A stretch of DNA of 64,000 nt, taken from NCBI RefSeq assembly GCF_049723235.1, contig NZ_JBNARB010000005.1:62001-126000 (forward strand). The letters are read 5' to 3'. Under the pieces are notes generated by a model that was not told where the DNA came from, ran no database searches, and worked only from the letters and a program-made list of their open reading frames with translations. The stretch is from Thermovenabulum sp049723235. Its GTDB lineage: Bacteria > Bacillota > Thermosediminibacteria > Thermosediminibacterales > Thermosediminibacteraceae. A program made the position numbers and the translations under genes. How positions within the stretch are numbered: position 1 is the stretch's first letter; each line of letters opens with the position of its first letter. Shown here one piece after another: positions 25,984 to 34,478 of this stretch.

Positions 25984-27234
25984 ATGAATTATGGGTTAAA
26001 GGTGGATAATTTATCCTTTTATTATGAAGATAAAAAAATATTGGAAGAAATAAATTTTGAAGTATTTCCGGGGGAGTTTATTGGTATTTTGGGGCCAAAC
26101 GGTTCAGGTAAAACTACTTTATTAAAAAACCTTAACCGTTGGCTTTTACCCCAAAAAGGTTGTATTTTTATTGATAACGAGAATATAAAAAAGTTATCGA
26201 TCCAATCCCTTGCAAAAATCATAGCAACGGTTCCCCAAGATACGCAAATAAATTATGATTTTACTGTAGAAGAGATAGTTTTAATGGGAAGGACTCCTTA
26301 TCTTAAAGCATTGGAAAGGGAAAAAGAAGAAGATTATTTTATTGCTGAAAAATCAATGGAGGCCGTGGGAGTTTATAATTTAAAACATAATTTTATCACC
26401 CATTTAAGCGGTGGAGAAAGACAGAGGGTTTTGATAGCCAGAGCATTAACGCAACAACCGAAAATTCTTCTCCTGGATGAACCTGTATCTCATCTGGATA
26501 TTAAATATAAATGGGAAGTAATGGAGATTTTAAAGGATATTTCTAAAACAAGAAATATTATTATAATTGCAACTCTGCATGATATAAATATTGCTTCAAC
26601 TTTCTGTGATAAAATACTAATTTTAAAAGAAGGTAAGATATTTAAATTCGGGAATCCTAAGGAAGTAATAACTGCAGAAAATATAAAAGAGGTATTCGGA
26701 GTAGAATCCTTCGTCTCGGGTTTTACTGAAAAAGGTGCACCGCTTCTTATAACTTATGGAAAAGTTGTTGAAAATCATGAAAAAAAGAGCCCTATGAAAA
26801 GAGTGCACGTTATCTGCGGCGGAGGAACCGGAGAAAAGGTAATGATGTTATTGGAGAAAAAAAATTATGATATATCCTGCGGGGTACTTAATATTGGAGA
26901 TAGCGATTGGAAAATAGCAAAAGCATTGAATATTAGAGTAATAGAAGAAATTCCCTTTTCGCCTATATCGGAGAAAAATGCAAAACTCAATTTAGAATTA
27001 ATGCAGAAAGCGGATGCAATTATTTTAGTTAATACACCTTTTGGCTTGGGGAATTTGAAAAACCTTCAACTCCTTGAAAAATTAGGCGAAAAAGAAAAGA
27101 AGATCTTTATAGTTGAAGAAACGCCGATAAAGGAAAGAGATTTTACCAACGGAAAAGCAGAGGAAATATATAATAGGATAAAAGAAAAGAGTATAGTAGT
27201 TAATTCTGTTGGAGAACTTAATTATTATTTTTAA
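25984..27234 (+). CDS. ABC transporter ATPase, iron-complex/cobalamin type, with extra C-terminal domain
   Basis: Protein of 416 residues. Residues 1-255 are an ABC ATPase of the FepC/BtuD type: Walker A GPNGSGKTTLL near 38-48, signature LSGGERQRVLIA near 139, Walker B ILLLDEPVSHLD near 160, and a His-switch near 193. Residues about 270-416 form an additional alpha/beta domain that starts with VHVICGGGTGEKVM, a nucleotide-binding-like glycine pattern. No permease or binding-protein gene is adjacent, so the transporter partner is elsewhere. ATG at 25984; a TTG at 25957 in frame lies inside speB. Ligand is inferred only from family type. Confidence 0.88.
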   Translation: MNYGLKVDNLSFYYEDKKILEEINFEVFPGEFIGILGPNGSGKTTLLKNLNRWLLPQKGCIFIDNENIKKLSIQSLAKIIATVPQDTQINYDFTVEEIVLMGRTPYLKALEREKEEDYFIAEKSMEAVGVYNLKHNFITHLSGGERQRVLIARALTQQPKILLLDEPVSHLDIKYKWEVMEILKDISKTRNIIIIATLHDINIASTFCDKILILKEGKIFKFGNPKEVITAENIKEVFGVESFVSGFTEKGAPLLITYGKVVENHEKKSPMKRVHVICGGGTGEKVMMLLEKKNYDISCGVLNIGDSDWKIAKALNIRVIEEIPFSPISEKNAKLNLELMQKADAIILVNTPFGLGNLKNLQLLEKLGEKEKKIFIVEETPIKERDFTNGKAEEIYNRIKEKSIVVNSVGELNYYF

Positions 27235-27249
27235 AAGTCGGAGGTTTAT

Positions 27250-27711
27250 ATGGTTAAGATAATGCTGGGAGATGAAGTGGTGCAAAGTAAAATAAGATTC
27301 AAGGTTCGATTAGACTTTAGAGGTGAGTATAAACCCGGTAGATTTCTATTTGGCAGTCGTCCCGTAGATCAGGTTGCCCAGATGATACGAGAAGAACAGG
27401 TTACGCTATTAAAGAATATGCCCATGCAGGGAATCGTTTTAGAAGACTATGATATTTCTGCAGAACCTTATGTAATTTTTGATGATTTAATAGGTGAAAA
27501 GGTAGCATATGCTCCAGCTATTCTAACTATTACAGCCGATTCCATCGAAGATATGGTTAAATTTATTATGAGGGAAGAGTTTCGGAAAATAGAAATACTT
27601 GAACCTCCGCAGATGATTATAACCAATAAGGATTTAGAAAGAATCCTTTTTAAGATGGGAGAGGAGTTCAGGTCCCACCTCATTTATTTTGCAAAAAGAT
27701 TAAAAAAGTAA
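27250..27711 (+). CDS. Hypothetical protein, 153 residues
   Basis: Soluble protein with a mixed alpha/beta look and no membrane segment or cysteine motif. It contains RFKVRLDFRGEYKPGRFLFG near 16-35 and PPQMIITNKDLERILFKMG near 121. The ATG follows GTCGGAGG. It lies between an ABC ATPase and a BaiN-like flavoprotein on a tightly packed strand. I do not recognise its family, and the neighbours do not point to a role. Confidence 0.65.
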   Translation: MVKIMLGDEVVQSKIRFKVRLDFRGEYKPGRFLFGSRPVDQVAQMIREEQVTLLKNMPMQGIVLEDYDISAEPYVIFDDLIGEKVAYAPAILTITADSIEDMVKFIMREEFRKIEILEPPQMIITNKDLERILFKMGEEFRSHLIYFAKRLKK

Positions 27712-27734
27712 TTATAGTATATGGGTGGAAAAAA

Positions 27735-28976
27735 ATGAAAAAGATAGCAGTAGTTGGAGGAGGGGCTGCCGGGTTAATAGCAGCTTATTTTGCCAAAACA
27801 ATAAATACTGATGTGACTTTATTTGAAAGAAACCATAATTTAGGGAGGAAAATATTAATTTCCGGTAAAGGTCGGTGTAATTTAACAAATATTAAGGATG
27901 TAAGAGAAATCATTGAAAACATACCCGGAAACGGTAAATTTTTATATAGTGCCCTTAATAGCTTTTCCAACATCGATTTAATAAATTTTATGGAAAAACT
28001 CGGAGTCAAAACAAAGGTTGAAAGAGGTGGAAGAGTTTTTCCTGTTTCAGATAAATCCGAGGATGTGGTGGTGGCTTTAAAAAGAGCTTTAGAAAAAAAA
28101 GGCATCATTTTAAGATTAAATTCAAGGGTAAAGGAAGTAATAGTATCAAACGGAAAAGTGTTGGGAATTAAATTATATGATAGAGAGGAATATTTTCCCT
28201 GTAATGCAGTAATTATAGCAACAGGAGGACTTTCTTATCCTTCTACCGGTTCTACCGGGGATGGTTATGAAATTGCAAGAAGCTTAGGTCACACCATTGT
28301 GGATTTAAGACCTTCGCTGGTCCCCCTTATAACAAAGGAGAATTGGGTAAAAGATTTACAGGGGCTTAGTCTTAAAAATGTTGAAGTTACTTCTTTCTAT
28401 AATGGAATAAAAATTAATTCTGAATTTGGCGAAATGTTGTTTACCCATTACGGAGTATCAGGCCCTGTAATTTTAACAATTAGCCGAGAAATAGTAGATT
28501 ATATTAACGAGAAGAAAGAAGTAATTATTTCCATTAATTTGAAGCCGGCTTTAACTTTGGAAAAAATTTATGAAAGAGTTTGCAGAGACTTTGAAAAATA
28601 TAGCAGGAAGCTTTTTAAGAATTCCTTAGACGATCTTTTACCAAAAAAGCTCATTCCGGTAATTATAAATCTTTCGGGTATTTCACCCGAAAAACCTGTA
28701 AATCAAGTCAGCAAGGAAGAAAGAATGAAACTGGTTGAACTTTTGTCTAACTTGAAACTTACAGTTATAGGATGCAGGGAAAAAGAAGCTATAATTACTC
28801 GAGGCGGAGTTAGTGTAAAAGAAATAAATCCAAAAACAATGGAATCCAAATTAGTAAAAGGGCTTTATTTTGCAGGGGAAGTAATTGATATAGATGGTTA
28901 TACAGGAGGATTTAATTTACAGGCTGCTTTTTCTACGGGCTATTTAGCAGGTGTTAATGCCTGTAAAGAGGGTTAG
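27735..28976 (+). CDS. NAD(P)/FAD-dependent flavoprotein, HI0933/BaiN family
   Basis: Flavoprotein of 413 residues. The FAD-binding motif IAVVGGGAAGLIAAYFA lies at 4-20 and the family mark GRKILISGKGRCNLTN at 38-53. The TGGLSYPSTGSTGDGY element near 160 and the closing GGFNLQAAFSTGY near 394 are typical of HI0933-like proteins. Members are annotated as aminoacetone oxidases or BaiN, a bile-acid 3-dehydro reductase, but most have no proven role. ATG start, 23 bases after the preceding gene and 8 before aroH. Confidence 0.9.
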   Translation: MKKIAVVGGGAAGLIAAYFAKTINTDVTLFERNHNLGRKILISGKGRCNLTNIKDVREIIENIPGNGKFLYSALNSFSNIDLINFMEKLGVKTKVERGGRVFPVSDKSEDVVVALKRALEKKGIILRLNSRVKEVIVSNGKVLGIKLYDREEYFPCNAVIIATGGLSYPSTGSTGDGYEIARSLGHTIVDLRPSLVPLITKENWVKDLQGLSLKNVEVTSFYNGIKINSEFGEMLFTHYGVSGPVILTISREIVDYINEKKEVIISINLKPALTLEKIYERVCRDFEKYSRKLFKNSLDDLLPKKLIPVIINLSGISPEKPVNQVSKEERMKLVELLSNLKLTVIGCREKEAIITRGGVSVKEINPKTMESKLVKGLYFAGEVIDIDGYTGGFNLQAAFSTGYLAGVNACKEG

Positions 28977-28984
28977 GTGAGAAA

Positions 28985-29341
28985 ATGAAGATTAGAGGTA
29001 TAAGAGGAGCCATTACCGTAAATTCAAACACAAAAGAAGAGATAATAAATTCAACAAAGGAATTGTTGAGAGAAATGATTGAAAAAAATCGGGTTGACAT
29101 AGATGATATATGCTTTATACTTTTTAGCGCCACTGATGATTTGGATGCGGCATTTCCTGCGCAAGCTGCAAGAGAAATGGGAATGAAATATGTTCCGTTG
29201 TTGGATTTTTCTCATATGAAGGTTCCGGAGGCTTTAAAAAGATGTATACGCATATTAATGGTATTTAATTCTGATAAGAAACCGGAAGAAATAAAACATA
29301 TATATCTGAAAGAAGCAAAAATGTTAAGACCGGATTTATAA
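28985..29341 (+). CDS. aroH: Chorismate mutase, AroH type, with altered active-site residues
   Basis: Monofunctional AroH-fold chorismate mutase of 118 residues (chorismate to prephenate). The N-terminus MKIRGIRGAITV with Arg7, the LFSATDDLDAAFPA element and RCIRILM (equivalent of Bacillus Arg90) are conserved, as is the end LRPDL. In the segment YVPLLDFSHMKV, aligned to Bacillus YVPVTCMQEMDV, the positions of Cys75 and Glu78 carry Asp and His. These residues contact the substrate in the Bacillus enzyme, so activity may be changed. ATG start; followed after 12 bases by cmk. Confidence 0.87.
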   Translation: MKIRGIRGAITVNSNTKEEIINSTKELLREMIEKNRVDIDDICFILFSATDDLDAAFPAQAAREMGMKYVPLLDFSHMKVPEALKRCIRILMVFNSDKKPEEIKHIYLKEAKMLRPDL

Positions 29342-29353
29342 GGGGGGTAAGTT

Positions 29354-30004
29354 TTGGGTAAAAGTTTAAAGATAGCTATTGATGGCCCGGCCGGCTCGGG
29401 TAAAAGTACAATCGCCAAGATTTTAGCTGAAAAACTCTCTCTCTTATACATAGATACGGGTGCCATGTACAGGGCAATTACTTTTAAGGCTTTAAAATTA
29501 GGAAGGTTTAATACAAAAGATATTATTGATATAGCAGAAAACTCTCAAATAATTTTCGACAAAGGCAGGATTTATCTGGATGGAATGGATGTGACGGAGG
29601 AAATAAGAAAACCGGAAATAGATGAAAAAGTATCTTTTACAGCCAGTATCCCTGAAGTAAGAGAAAGATTAGTAATGCTTCAAAGAAAAATGGCTGCCGA
29701 ACAGGGAGTAGTGATGGACGGTCGAGATATTGGCACTGTGGTTCTTCCTGATGCCGATTATAAATTTTTTTTAACTGCAAACATTGAAGAAAGAGCGATA
29801 AGAAGATACAATGAACTATTAAAAAAAGGTGTTTTAAAAAGTTTTCAAGAGGTCAAAGAAGAGATCATAAGAAGGGATAAAAATGATGCTGAGAGAGAGT
29901 GCTCACCTTTTAAAAAGGCAGAAGATGCGGTAGAAATTGACACAACGGATAAGGATATAAATACGGTGGTAAAAGAATTGATGGAATATATTAAAAAGGG
30001 GTAA
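29354..30004 (+). CDS. cmk: Cytidylate kinase
   Basis: Protein of 216 residues that phosphorylates CMP and dCMP. The P-loop IDGPAGSGKSTIAKIL is at 8-23, followed by YIDTGAMYRAITFKAL near 32. The substrate region VVMDGRDIGTVVLP near 119 and the lid ERAIRRYNELLKKG near 145 are in place. TTG start at 29354 with AGGGGGG upstream. It is followed by plsC and ispH-rpsA, the usual cmk neighbourhood in Clostridia. Confidence 0.95.
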   Translation: MGKSLKIAIDGPAGSGKSTIAKILAEKLSLLYIDTGAMYRAITFKALKLGRFNTKDIIDIAENSQIIFDKGRIYLDGMDVTEEIRKPEIDEKVSFTASIPEVRERLVMLQRKMAAEQGVVMDGRDIGTVVLPDADYKFFLTANIEERAIRRYNELLKKGVLKSFQEVKEEIIRRDKNDAERECSPFKKAEDAVEIDTTDKDINTVVKELMEYIKKG

Positions 30005-30008
30005 AAAG

Positions 30009-30590
30009 ATGTTATATAGAATTGCAAAGTTATTATGTAAAATAATCCTTTTGATCTTTTTCAGAATTGAGGTTTTAGGAAAAGAAAATTTTCCAAAGAA
30101 TGGACCTGTTATCGTTTATTCTAATCATAAAAGTTTTTGGGATCCTATTTTAATCGGCTGTATGCTGGATAGAACGGTAAATTTTATGGCAAAAATTGAA
30201 CTTTTTAAAAATCCTATTTTTGGTTTTATCCTGAGGAATTTGTACGCTTTTCCCGTAAATAGAGGAGCTCCGGACAGAAAAGCAATTAGAAAAGCCCTGC
30301 AATTATTAAAAGAAGGAAAAGTTTTAGGTATTTTCCCGGAGGGTACCCGAAGTAAAGATGGTATGTTAAAAGACCCCGAACCGGGTATAGCTCTTTTTGC
30401 TATAAAAACGGAAAACTTAAAACTTGTACCTGTGGCGATTAAAGGAAATTACAAATTTTTTTCAAAAGTTCAGCTTATTATTGGAGAGCCTATAGTTTTT
30501 GAAAATAAAAATGAAAAATATAGTTCGGAAAAAATAAATGAATTAAGTATTGAATTATTTAAAAAAGTTGAGCAATTACTTGTGTCTTAA
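30009..30590 (+). CDS. plsC: 1-acyl-sn-glycerol-3-phosphate acyltransferase
   Basis: Membrane-associated acyltransferase of 193 residues for phosphatidic acid synthesis. The HxxxxD motif is in YSNHKSFWDPILIG near residue 36, and the substrate motif FPEGTRSKDG is near 111. An N-terminal hydrophobic stretch would anchor it. It starts four bases after cmk. The family and place are well established; acyl-donor preference cannot be told. Confidence 0.93.
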   Translation: MLYRIAKLLCKIILLIFFRIEVLGKENFPKNGPVIVYSNHKSFWDPILIGCMLDRTVNFMAKIELFKNPIFGFILRNLYAFPVNRGAPDRKAIRKALQLLKEGKVLGIFPEGTRSKDGMLKDPEPGIALFAIKTENLKLVPVAIKGNYKFFSKVQLIIGEPIVFENKNEKYSSEKINELSIELFKKVEQLLVS

Positions 30591-30622
30591 AATATTAAAA
30601 TAAATATTCAGGATGTGAAATT

Positions 30623-32614
30623 ATGAAAATATATATTGCTGATTATTCGGGATTTTGTTTTGGAGTAAAAAGGGCTGTTGGTATATTGGAGAATATGGTA
30701 AAAAAAGGAGAAGAGGCCTTTACACTTGGGCCTATAATACATAATCCTCAGGTGGTAGAATATTTTGCTAAAGAAGGGATAAAGCCAATAGAAATAGATG
30801 ATCTTGATTCCGACAGGAAAAGAAATGTTGTCATCAGAACCCATGGAATAGAACCGGGAGTAGAAAAATTATTAAAAGATAAAGGAATAAATATAATAGA
30901 TGCTACTTGCCCATTTGTTAAAAGGGTTCATAAAATCGCGGAGGAAATTTCTAAAAAAGGCCTTATGCTTATTATTATTGGTGAAAAAAATCATCCCGAA
31001 GTTATTGGTATTAAAGGACATTGCTTTGGAAAATGTATTGTAGTGGAAAATGAAAATGATGCTGAAAAGGTGGATAACTTTGATAAAGCTGCTGTAGTTG
31101 TTCAAACTACTCAAACCCAAGAAAATATAGATAAAATAATGGAAATTTTGAATCAAAAGGGAGAAATAGTAGAATTTTATAATACCCGGTGTGACGCTAC
31201 TACAAAAAGACAGGATGCTGCAAAAAAACTGGCAAAAATAGTGGATGTAATGCTCGTAGTAGGAGGGAGAAACAGTGCTAATACAAATAAACTTGCAATT
31301 ATTTGTGAAAAGGAAGGAGCAAGGGTTTACCATATTGAAACAGCGGAGGAAATAAAAAAAGAATGGTTTAAAGAAAAAGATAAAGTGGGTATAACTGCAG
31401 GTGCTTCAACACCTGATTGGATTATAAAGGAGGTAGTAAATAAAATGGAAGAAATAGCAAAACAATTTGGTGAAAATCATGAAACGGAAATTAGAAAGGG
31501 TCAAATTCTTGATGGAAGGGTAGTTAAAGTTACGGATAAAGAAGTAATAGTAGATATAGGAGCTAAGCAAGACGGAATTATACCGTTAAACGAAGTATCC
31601 TATAAGCCCGTAAATTCTCCCCTTGATGTTGTTAAAGAGGGAGAACATATAAAAGTATTTGTATTGAACCCGGAAGATAAAGAGGGTAATTTAATCCTTT
31701 CCAAGAAAAGGGCGGATTTTATTGTCGGGTGGGAAAACGCAGAGAAAGCCTATAACGAAAAAGAAACTGTAGATGCGACTGTTGAAGAGATTGTTAAAGG
31801 TGGTGCTCTGGCCAGGGTTTTTAATATAAGGGCATTTATTCCAGCTTCCCATATGGATTTTAAGTACGTTCCAGATCTTTCAAATTACATTGGTCAAACC
31901 TTGAAGTTTAAAATTATCGAAATTGATAAAGAGCAAAAACGAATAGTTTTATCCCGGAAAGCTTTTTTAGAAGAAGAAAGAGAAAAAACAAAGAATCAAA
32001 TATGGGATAAAATTAAAGAAGGAGATATTATAACAGGTACTGTAAAAAGGATAGCTGACTTTGGTGCTTTTGTTGATATTGGTGGCTATGATGGGATGAT
32101 ACATATTTCTGATTTGTCCTATGGTAAAGTAAAACATCCTTCGGAAATATTAACTCCGGGTCAAGAGGTTAAAGTTAAAGTTTTGAAGATAGATAAGGAA
32201 AAAGGCAAAATATCCTTGGGACTAAAGCAGTTAGCAAAGGATCCGTGGACAGAAGTTGATAAAAAATACCATGAGGGGAATGTAGTTGAGGGCAAAGTGG
32301 TAAAAATAACCAATTTCGGAGTTTTTGTAGAATTGCAACCGGGAGTAGAAGGACTGGTTCATTTATCCCAGATTTCAAAACAAAAAATTAAACATCCACA
32401 GGAAGTTTTGAAGGTAGGGGATATGGTAAAAGTAAAGGTATTGGAAGTAAATTCAAAAGAAAAAAAGATAAGTTTGAGTATAAAAGAGGCTCTTGAAGAG
32501 GAAAATAAAGTATCAGGGGAAATGGAAGATCCAAAAGAAGAAGTAAAGGAAGAAGGTCTAAAAATTACCATTGGAGAAATTTTTGGAGATCTTCTTAAAA
32601 AGTCCATTCAATAA
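30623..32614 (+). CDS. ispH: IspH fused to four S1 domains (HMB-PP reductase/S1 protein)
   Basis: Fusion of 663 residues. Residues about 1-285 are IspH, which makes IPP and DMAPP in the MEP pathway; the three [4Fe-4S] ligands are Cys12 (FCFGVKRAVG), Cys96 (DATCPFVKR) and Cys190 (NTRCDATT). Residues about 290-640 hold four S1 RNA-binding repeats, for example DGRVVKVTDKEVIVDIGAKQ and GTVKRIADFGAFVDIGGYDG. This fusion is known in many Clostridia, and the S1 part is annotated as ribosomal protein S1 (rpsA). The end is acidic. The ATG follows AGGATGTG. The isoprenoid link fits the next gene, fni. Confidence 0.95.
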   Translation: MKIYIADYSGFCFGVKRAVGILENMVKKGEEAFTLGPIIHNPQVVEYFAKEGIKPIEIDDLDSDRKRNVVIRTHGIEPGVEKLLKDKGINIIDATCPFVKRVHKIAEEISKKGLMLIIIGEKNHPEVIGIKGHCFGKCIVVENENDAEKVDNFDKAAVVVQTTQTQENIDKIMEILNQKGEIVEFYNTRCDATTKRQDAAKKLAKIVDVMLVVGGRNSANTNKLAIICEKEGARVYHIETAEEIKKEWFKEKDKVGITAGASTPDWIIKEVVNKMEEIAKQFGENHETEIRKGQILDGRVVKVTDKEVIVDIGAKQDGIIPLNEVSYKPVNSPLDVVKEGEHIKVFVLNPEDKEGNLILSKKRADFIVGWENAEKAYNEKETVDATVEEIVKGGALARVFNIRAFIPASHMDFKYVPDLSNYIGQTLKFKIIEIDKEQKRIVLSRKAFLEEEREKTKNQIWDKIKEGDIITGTVKRIADFGAFVDIGGYDGMIHISDLSYGKVKHPSEILTPGQEVKVKVLKIDKEKGKISLGLKQLAKDPWTEVDKKYHEGNVVEGKVVKITNFGVFVELQPGVEGLVHLSQISKQKIKHPQEVLKVGDMVKVKVLEVNSKEKKISLSIKEALEEENKVSGEMEDPKEEVKEEGLKITIGEIFGDLLKKSIQ

Positions 32615-32620
32615 TTAAAA

Positions 32621-32657
32621 TTTTAAAGGGGAGGATTTTAAATCCTCCCCTTTAAAA
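32621..32657 (+). repeat. Perfect 37-bp palindrome between ispH-rpsA and fni
   Basis: TTTTAAAGGGGAGGATTT (32621-32638) is the exact reverse complement of 32640-32657. It could be a terminator-like hairpin or a protein site; the U-tract behind it is short, and its right end touches the fni Shine-Dalgarno AAAAGGAGAGG. Confidence 0.75.
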
Positions 32658-32669
32658 GGAGAGGTGTAA

Positions 32670-33710
32670 TTGTCAATAATAACAAGGCTAAAACGAAAAA
32701 AAGAACATATTAAGTATTCGCTTATAATGGAAAAACATATAAAAAGGGATGTATTCAAAGATATTACAATAATACATAATTGCTTGTCGGAGATTTATTT
32801 TGACGGATTGGATATTTCTTCTTCTCTAGTAGGTGCGAAATTAGATGTTCCATTAATAATTAACGCTATGACCGGCGGATTCGAAGAGAGTTATTACATA
32901 AACAGTGCTTTGGCAGAAATTGCGAGAGAAAAAAAATTGGCATTGGCTGTAGGATCTCAAAAAATAGCTTTTAAATATAAGCATGCCCGGAAAAGCTTTG
33001 AAATTGTTAGAAAAATAAATAAGGACGGGGTAATTTTTGCAAATATTGGAACCGATTGTACTTTGGATCAGGCCAAGGAATCGGTGAAAATGATAGAAGC
33101 GAATGCTTTACAATTACATCTAAATGTGCCTCAAGAGCTATTTATGAAAGAGGGAAGAAGAGATTTCCGCGGTACCTGGGAGAGGATACGGGAGATTGCT
33201 GAAAATTTAGATGTTCCGGTTATTGTAAAGGAAGTCGGTTTCGGAATTGCCAGGGAAGAAGCATTAAAAATATTAAAAGCAGGGGTAAAGACGATTGATA
33301 TTGGGGGCTCTGGCGGCACCAACTTTATAAAAATTGAAAGTATGAGGCAAAAAGTTAAACCGTATAAATTTGCGAATTGGGGAATTCCTACAGCTGTTAG
33401 CCTAATCGAAGTCTTGTATGCTGTAGAAGGGAAAGCAGAAGTTATTGCATCAGGTGGGATTAAGGATGGACTGGATGTGGCAAAAGCCCTTGCTCTGGGA
33501 GCAAAAGCCTGTGGGATTGCAGCCCCTATTCTCTACCGACTTTTAAAACATGGTAAAAAATCGGTACTAAATTATATAGATGAGATAATTTATGAACTAA
33601 AATTAACGTTAGCGATGGCAGGAGCAAATAATTTAAAGGAATTAAGCGAAAGACCTATTTATATAGGTGGAAATACGTATAAATGGCTGAAATTTAGAGG
33701 TATTTACTAA
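32670..33710 (+). CDS. fni: Type 2 isopentenyl-diphosphate isomerase
   Basis: FMN- and NADPH-dependent enzyme of 346 residues that interconverts IPP and DMAPP. Family marks in order are RKKEHIKYSL near 9-18, NAMTGGFEESYY near 67, AVGSQKIAF near 92, LHLNVPQE near 149, VKEVGFGIA near 188, DIGGSGGTNF near 209 and SGGIKDGLDVAKALALGAKA near 264. TTG start at 32670 with GGAGAGG upstream. IspH in the previous gene already makes both isomers, so this enzyme balances the pool. Confidence 0.93.
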   Translation: MSIITRLKRKKEHIKYSLIMEKHIKRDVFKDITIIHNCLSEIYFDGLDISSSLVGAKLDVPLIINAMTGGFEESYYINSALAEIAREKKLALAVGSQKIAFKYKHARKSFEIVRKINKDGVIFANIGTDCTLDQAKESVKMIEANALQLHLNVPQELFMKEGRRDFRGTWERIREIAENLDVPVIVKEVGFGIAREEALKILKAGVKTIDIGGSGGTNFIKIESMRQKVKPYKFANWGIPTAVSLIEVLYAVEGKAEVIASGGIKDGLDVAKALALGAKACGIAAPILYRLLKHGKKSVLNYIDEIIYELKLTLAMAGANNLKELSERPIYIGGNTYKWLKFRGIY

Positions 33711-33737
33711 AAAATCGCAGATTTTAAAGAAAATCTA

Positions 33738-33765
33738 TTGACATTCTAAAATAATTTGCTACAAT
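33738..33765 (+). promoter_or_regulatory. Promoter of speD
   Basis: TTGACA (33738-33743) and TACAAT (33760-33765) are 16 bases apart, with a TGC extended -10 element directly upstream. Sigma-A type, in the gap before speD. Confidence 0.8.
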
Positions 33766-33812
33766 TTAATGTGATTGATTAATTTTTTTGCAAAGGGGGC
33801 TGTGATAGTAAA

Positions 33813-34187
33813 ATGAAAGCATTGGGCCGTCACATCTTAGCGGAAATTTACGATTGCGATCCTTTTGTTTTAAATGACAGAGATTTAATCGAAGATATTT
33901 TGGTAAAGGCTGCTCTTGAAGCAGGAGCAGAGGTCAGGGAAGTTGCCTTCCATAAATTTAGCCCGCAAGGTGTAAGCGGTGTGGTAGTAATTTCTGAATC
34001 ACATTTAACTGTTCATACGTGGCCAGAACTTGGGTATGCCGCGGTAGATGTTTTTACCTGTGGCGATAAGGTAAATCCGTGGGATGCCTGTAATTATATA
34101 GCTGAAAAATTTCAGGCAAAGCATATGACAGCTTCTGAAGTAAAAAGAGGGGTTTTTGAAAAACCTGTGAAAGTGGTAAACTTTTAA
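33813..34187 (+). CDS. speD: S-adenosylmethionine decarboxylase, class 1B proenzyme
   Basis: Proenzyme of 124 residues that makes decarboxylated SAM for SpeE. It cleaves itself before the Ser in ISESHLTVHTWPE (near residue 63) to form the pyruvoyl group; the His and the Cys in VDVFTCGDK (near 83) are the other processing and catalytic residues. Length is right for the short class 1B type. It stands alone with its own promoter and terminator, apart from speE-speB at 24-26 kb. Confidence 0.95.
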   Translation: MKALGRHILAEIYDCDPFVLNDRDLIEDILVKAALEAGAEVREVAFHKFSPQGVSGVVVISESHLTVHTWPELGYAAVDVFTCGDKVNPWDACNYIAEKFQAKHMTASEVKRGVFEKPVKVVNF

Positions 34188-34260
34188 AAGAGACTGAAAG
34201 AAGGGGATAGGTTGATTTATAAGAACTCAATATTTTTTGATTTTGCGTTTGATTAAGTGG

Positions 34261-34295
34261 AAAAATGCGGGACGGAATGTCGCGCATTTTTCTGT
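34261..34295 (+). terminator. Terminator after speD
   Basis: AAAAATGCG (34261-34269) pairs with CGCATTTTT (34283-34291), with an inner GAC-GTC pairing, followed by T-rich sequence. Confidence 0.82.
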
Positions 34296-34376
34296 TTTTA
34301 TAGAGAATTTATATTTAGCATGAATAATATGATAAAGAATGGTTAAAATTAGAATAGACCCCCTTTACATTAGCCC

Positions 34377-34420
34377 CCATGGTACACTATTGTTTTGGTT
34401 GTGTACCATGGTTTTTTTTT
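34377..34420 (+). terminator. Second strong terminator hairpin, upstream of cheR
   Basis: CCATGGTACAC (34377-34387) pairs perfectly with GTGTACCATGG (34401-34411) around a 13-base loop, followed by nine T. It lies between the speD terminator and cheR, so it ends either read-through or a short RNA from 34296-34376, or attenuates cheR. Confidence 0.88.
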
Positions 34421-34478
34421 ATTTAATTATGTATAATTACAATATATAACAAACTATAAAATGGGTGAGGGGATTTTG

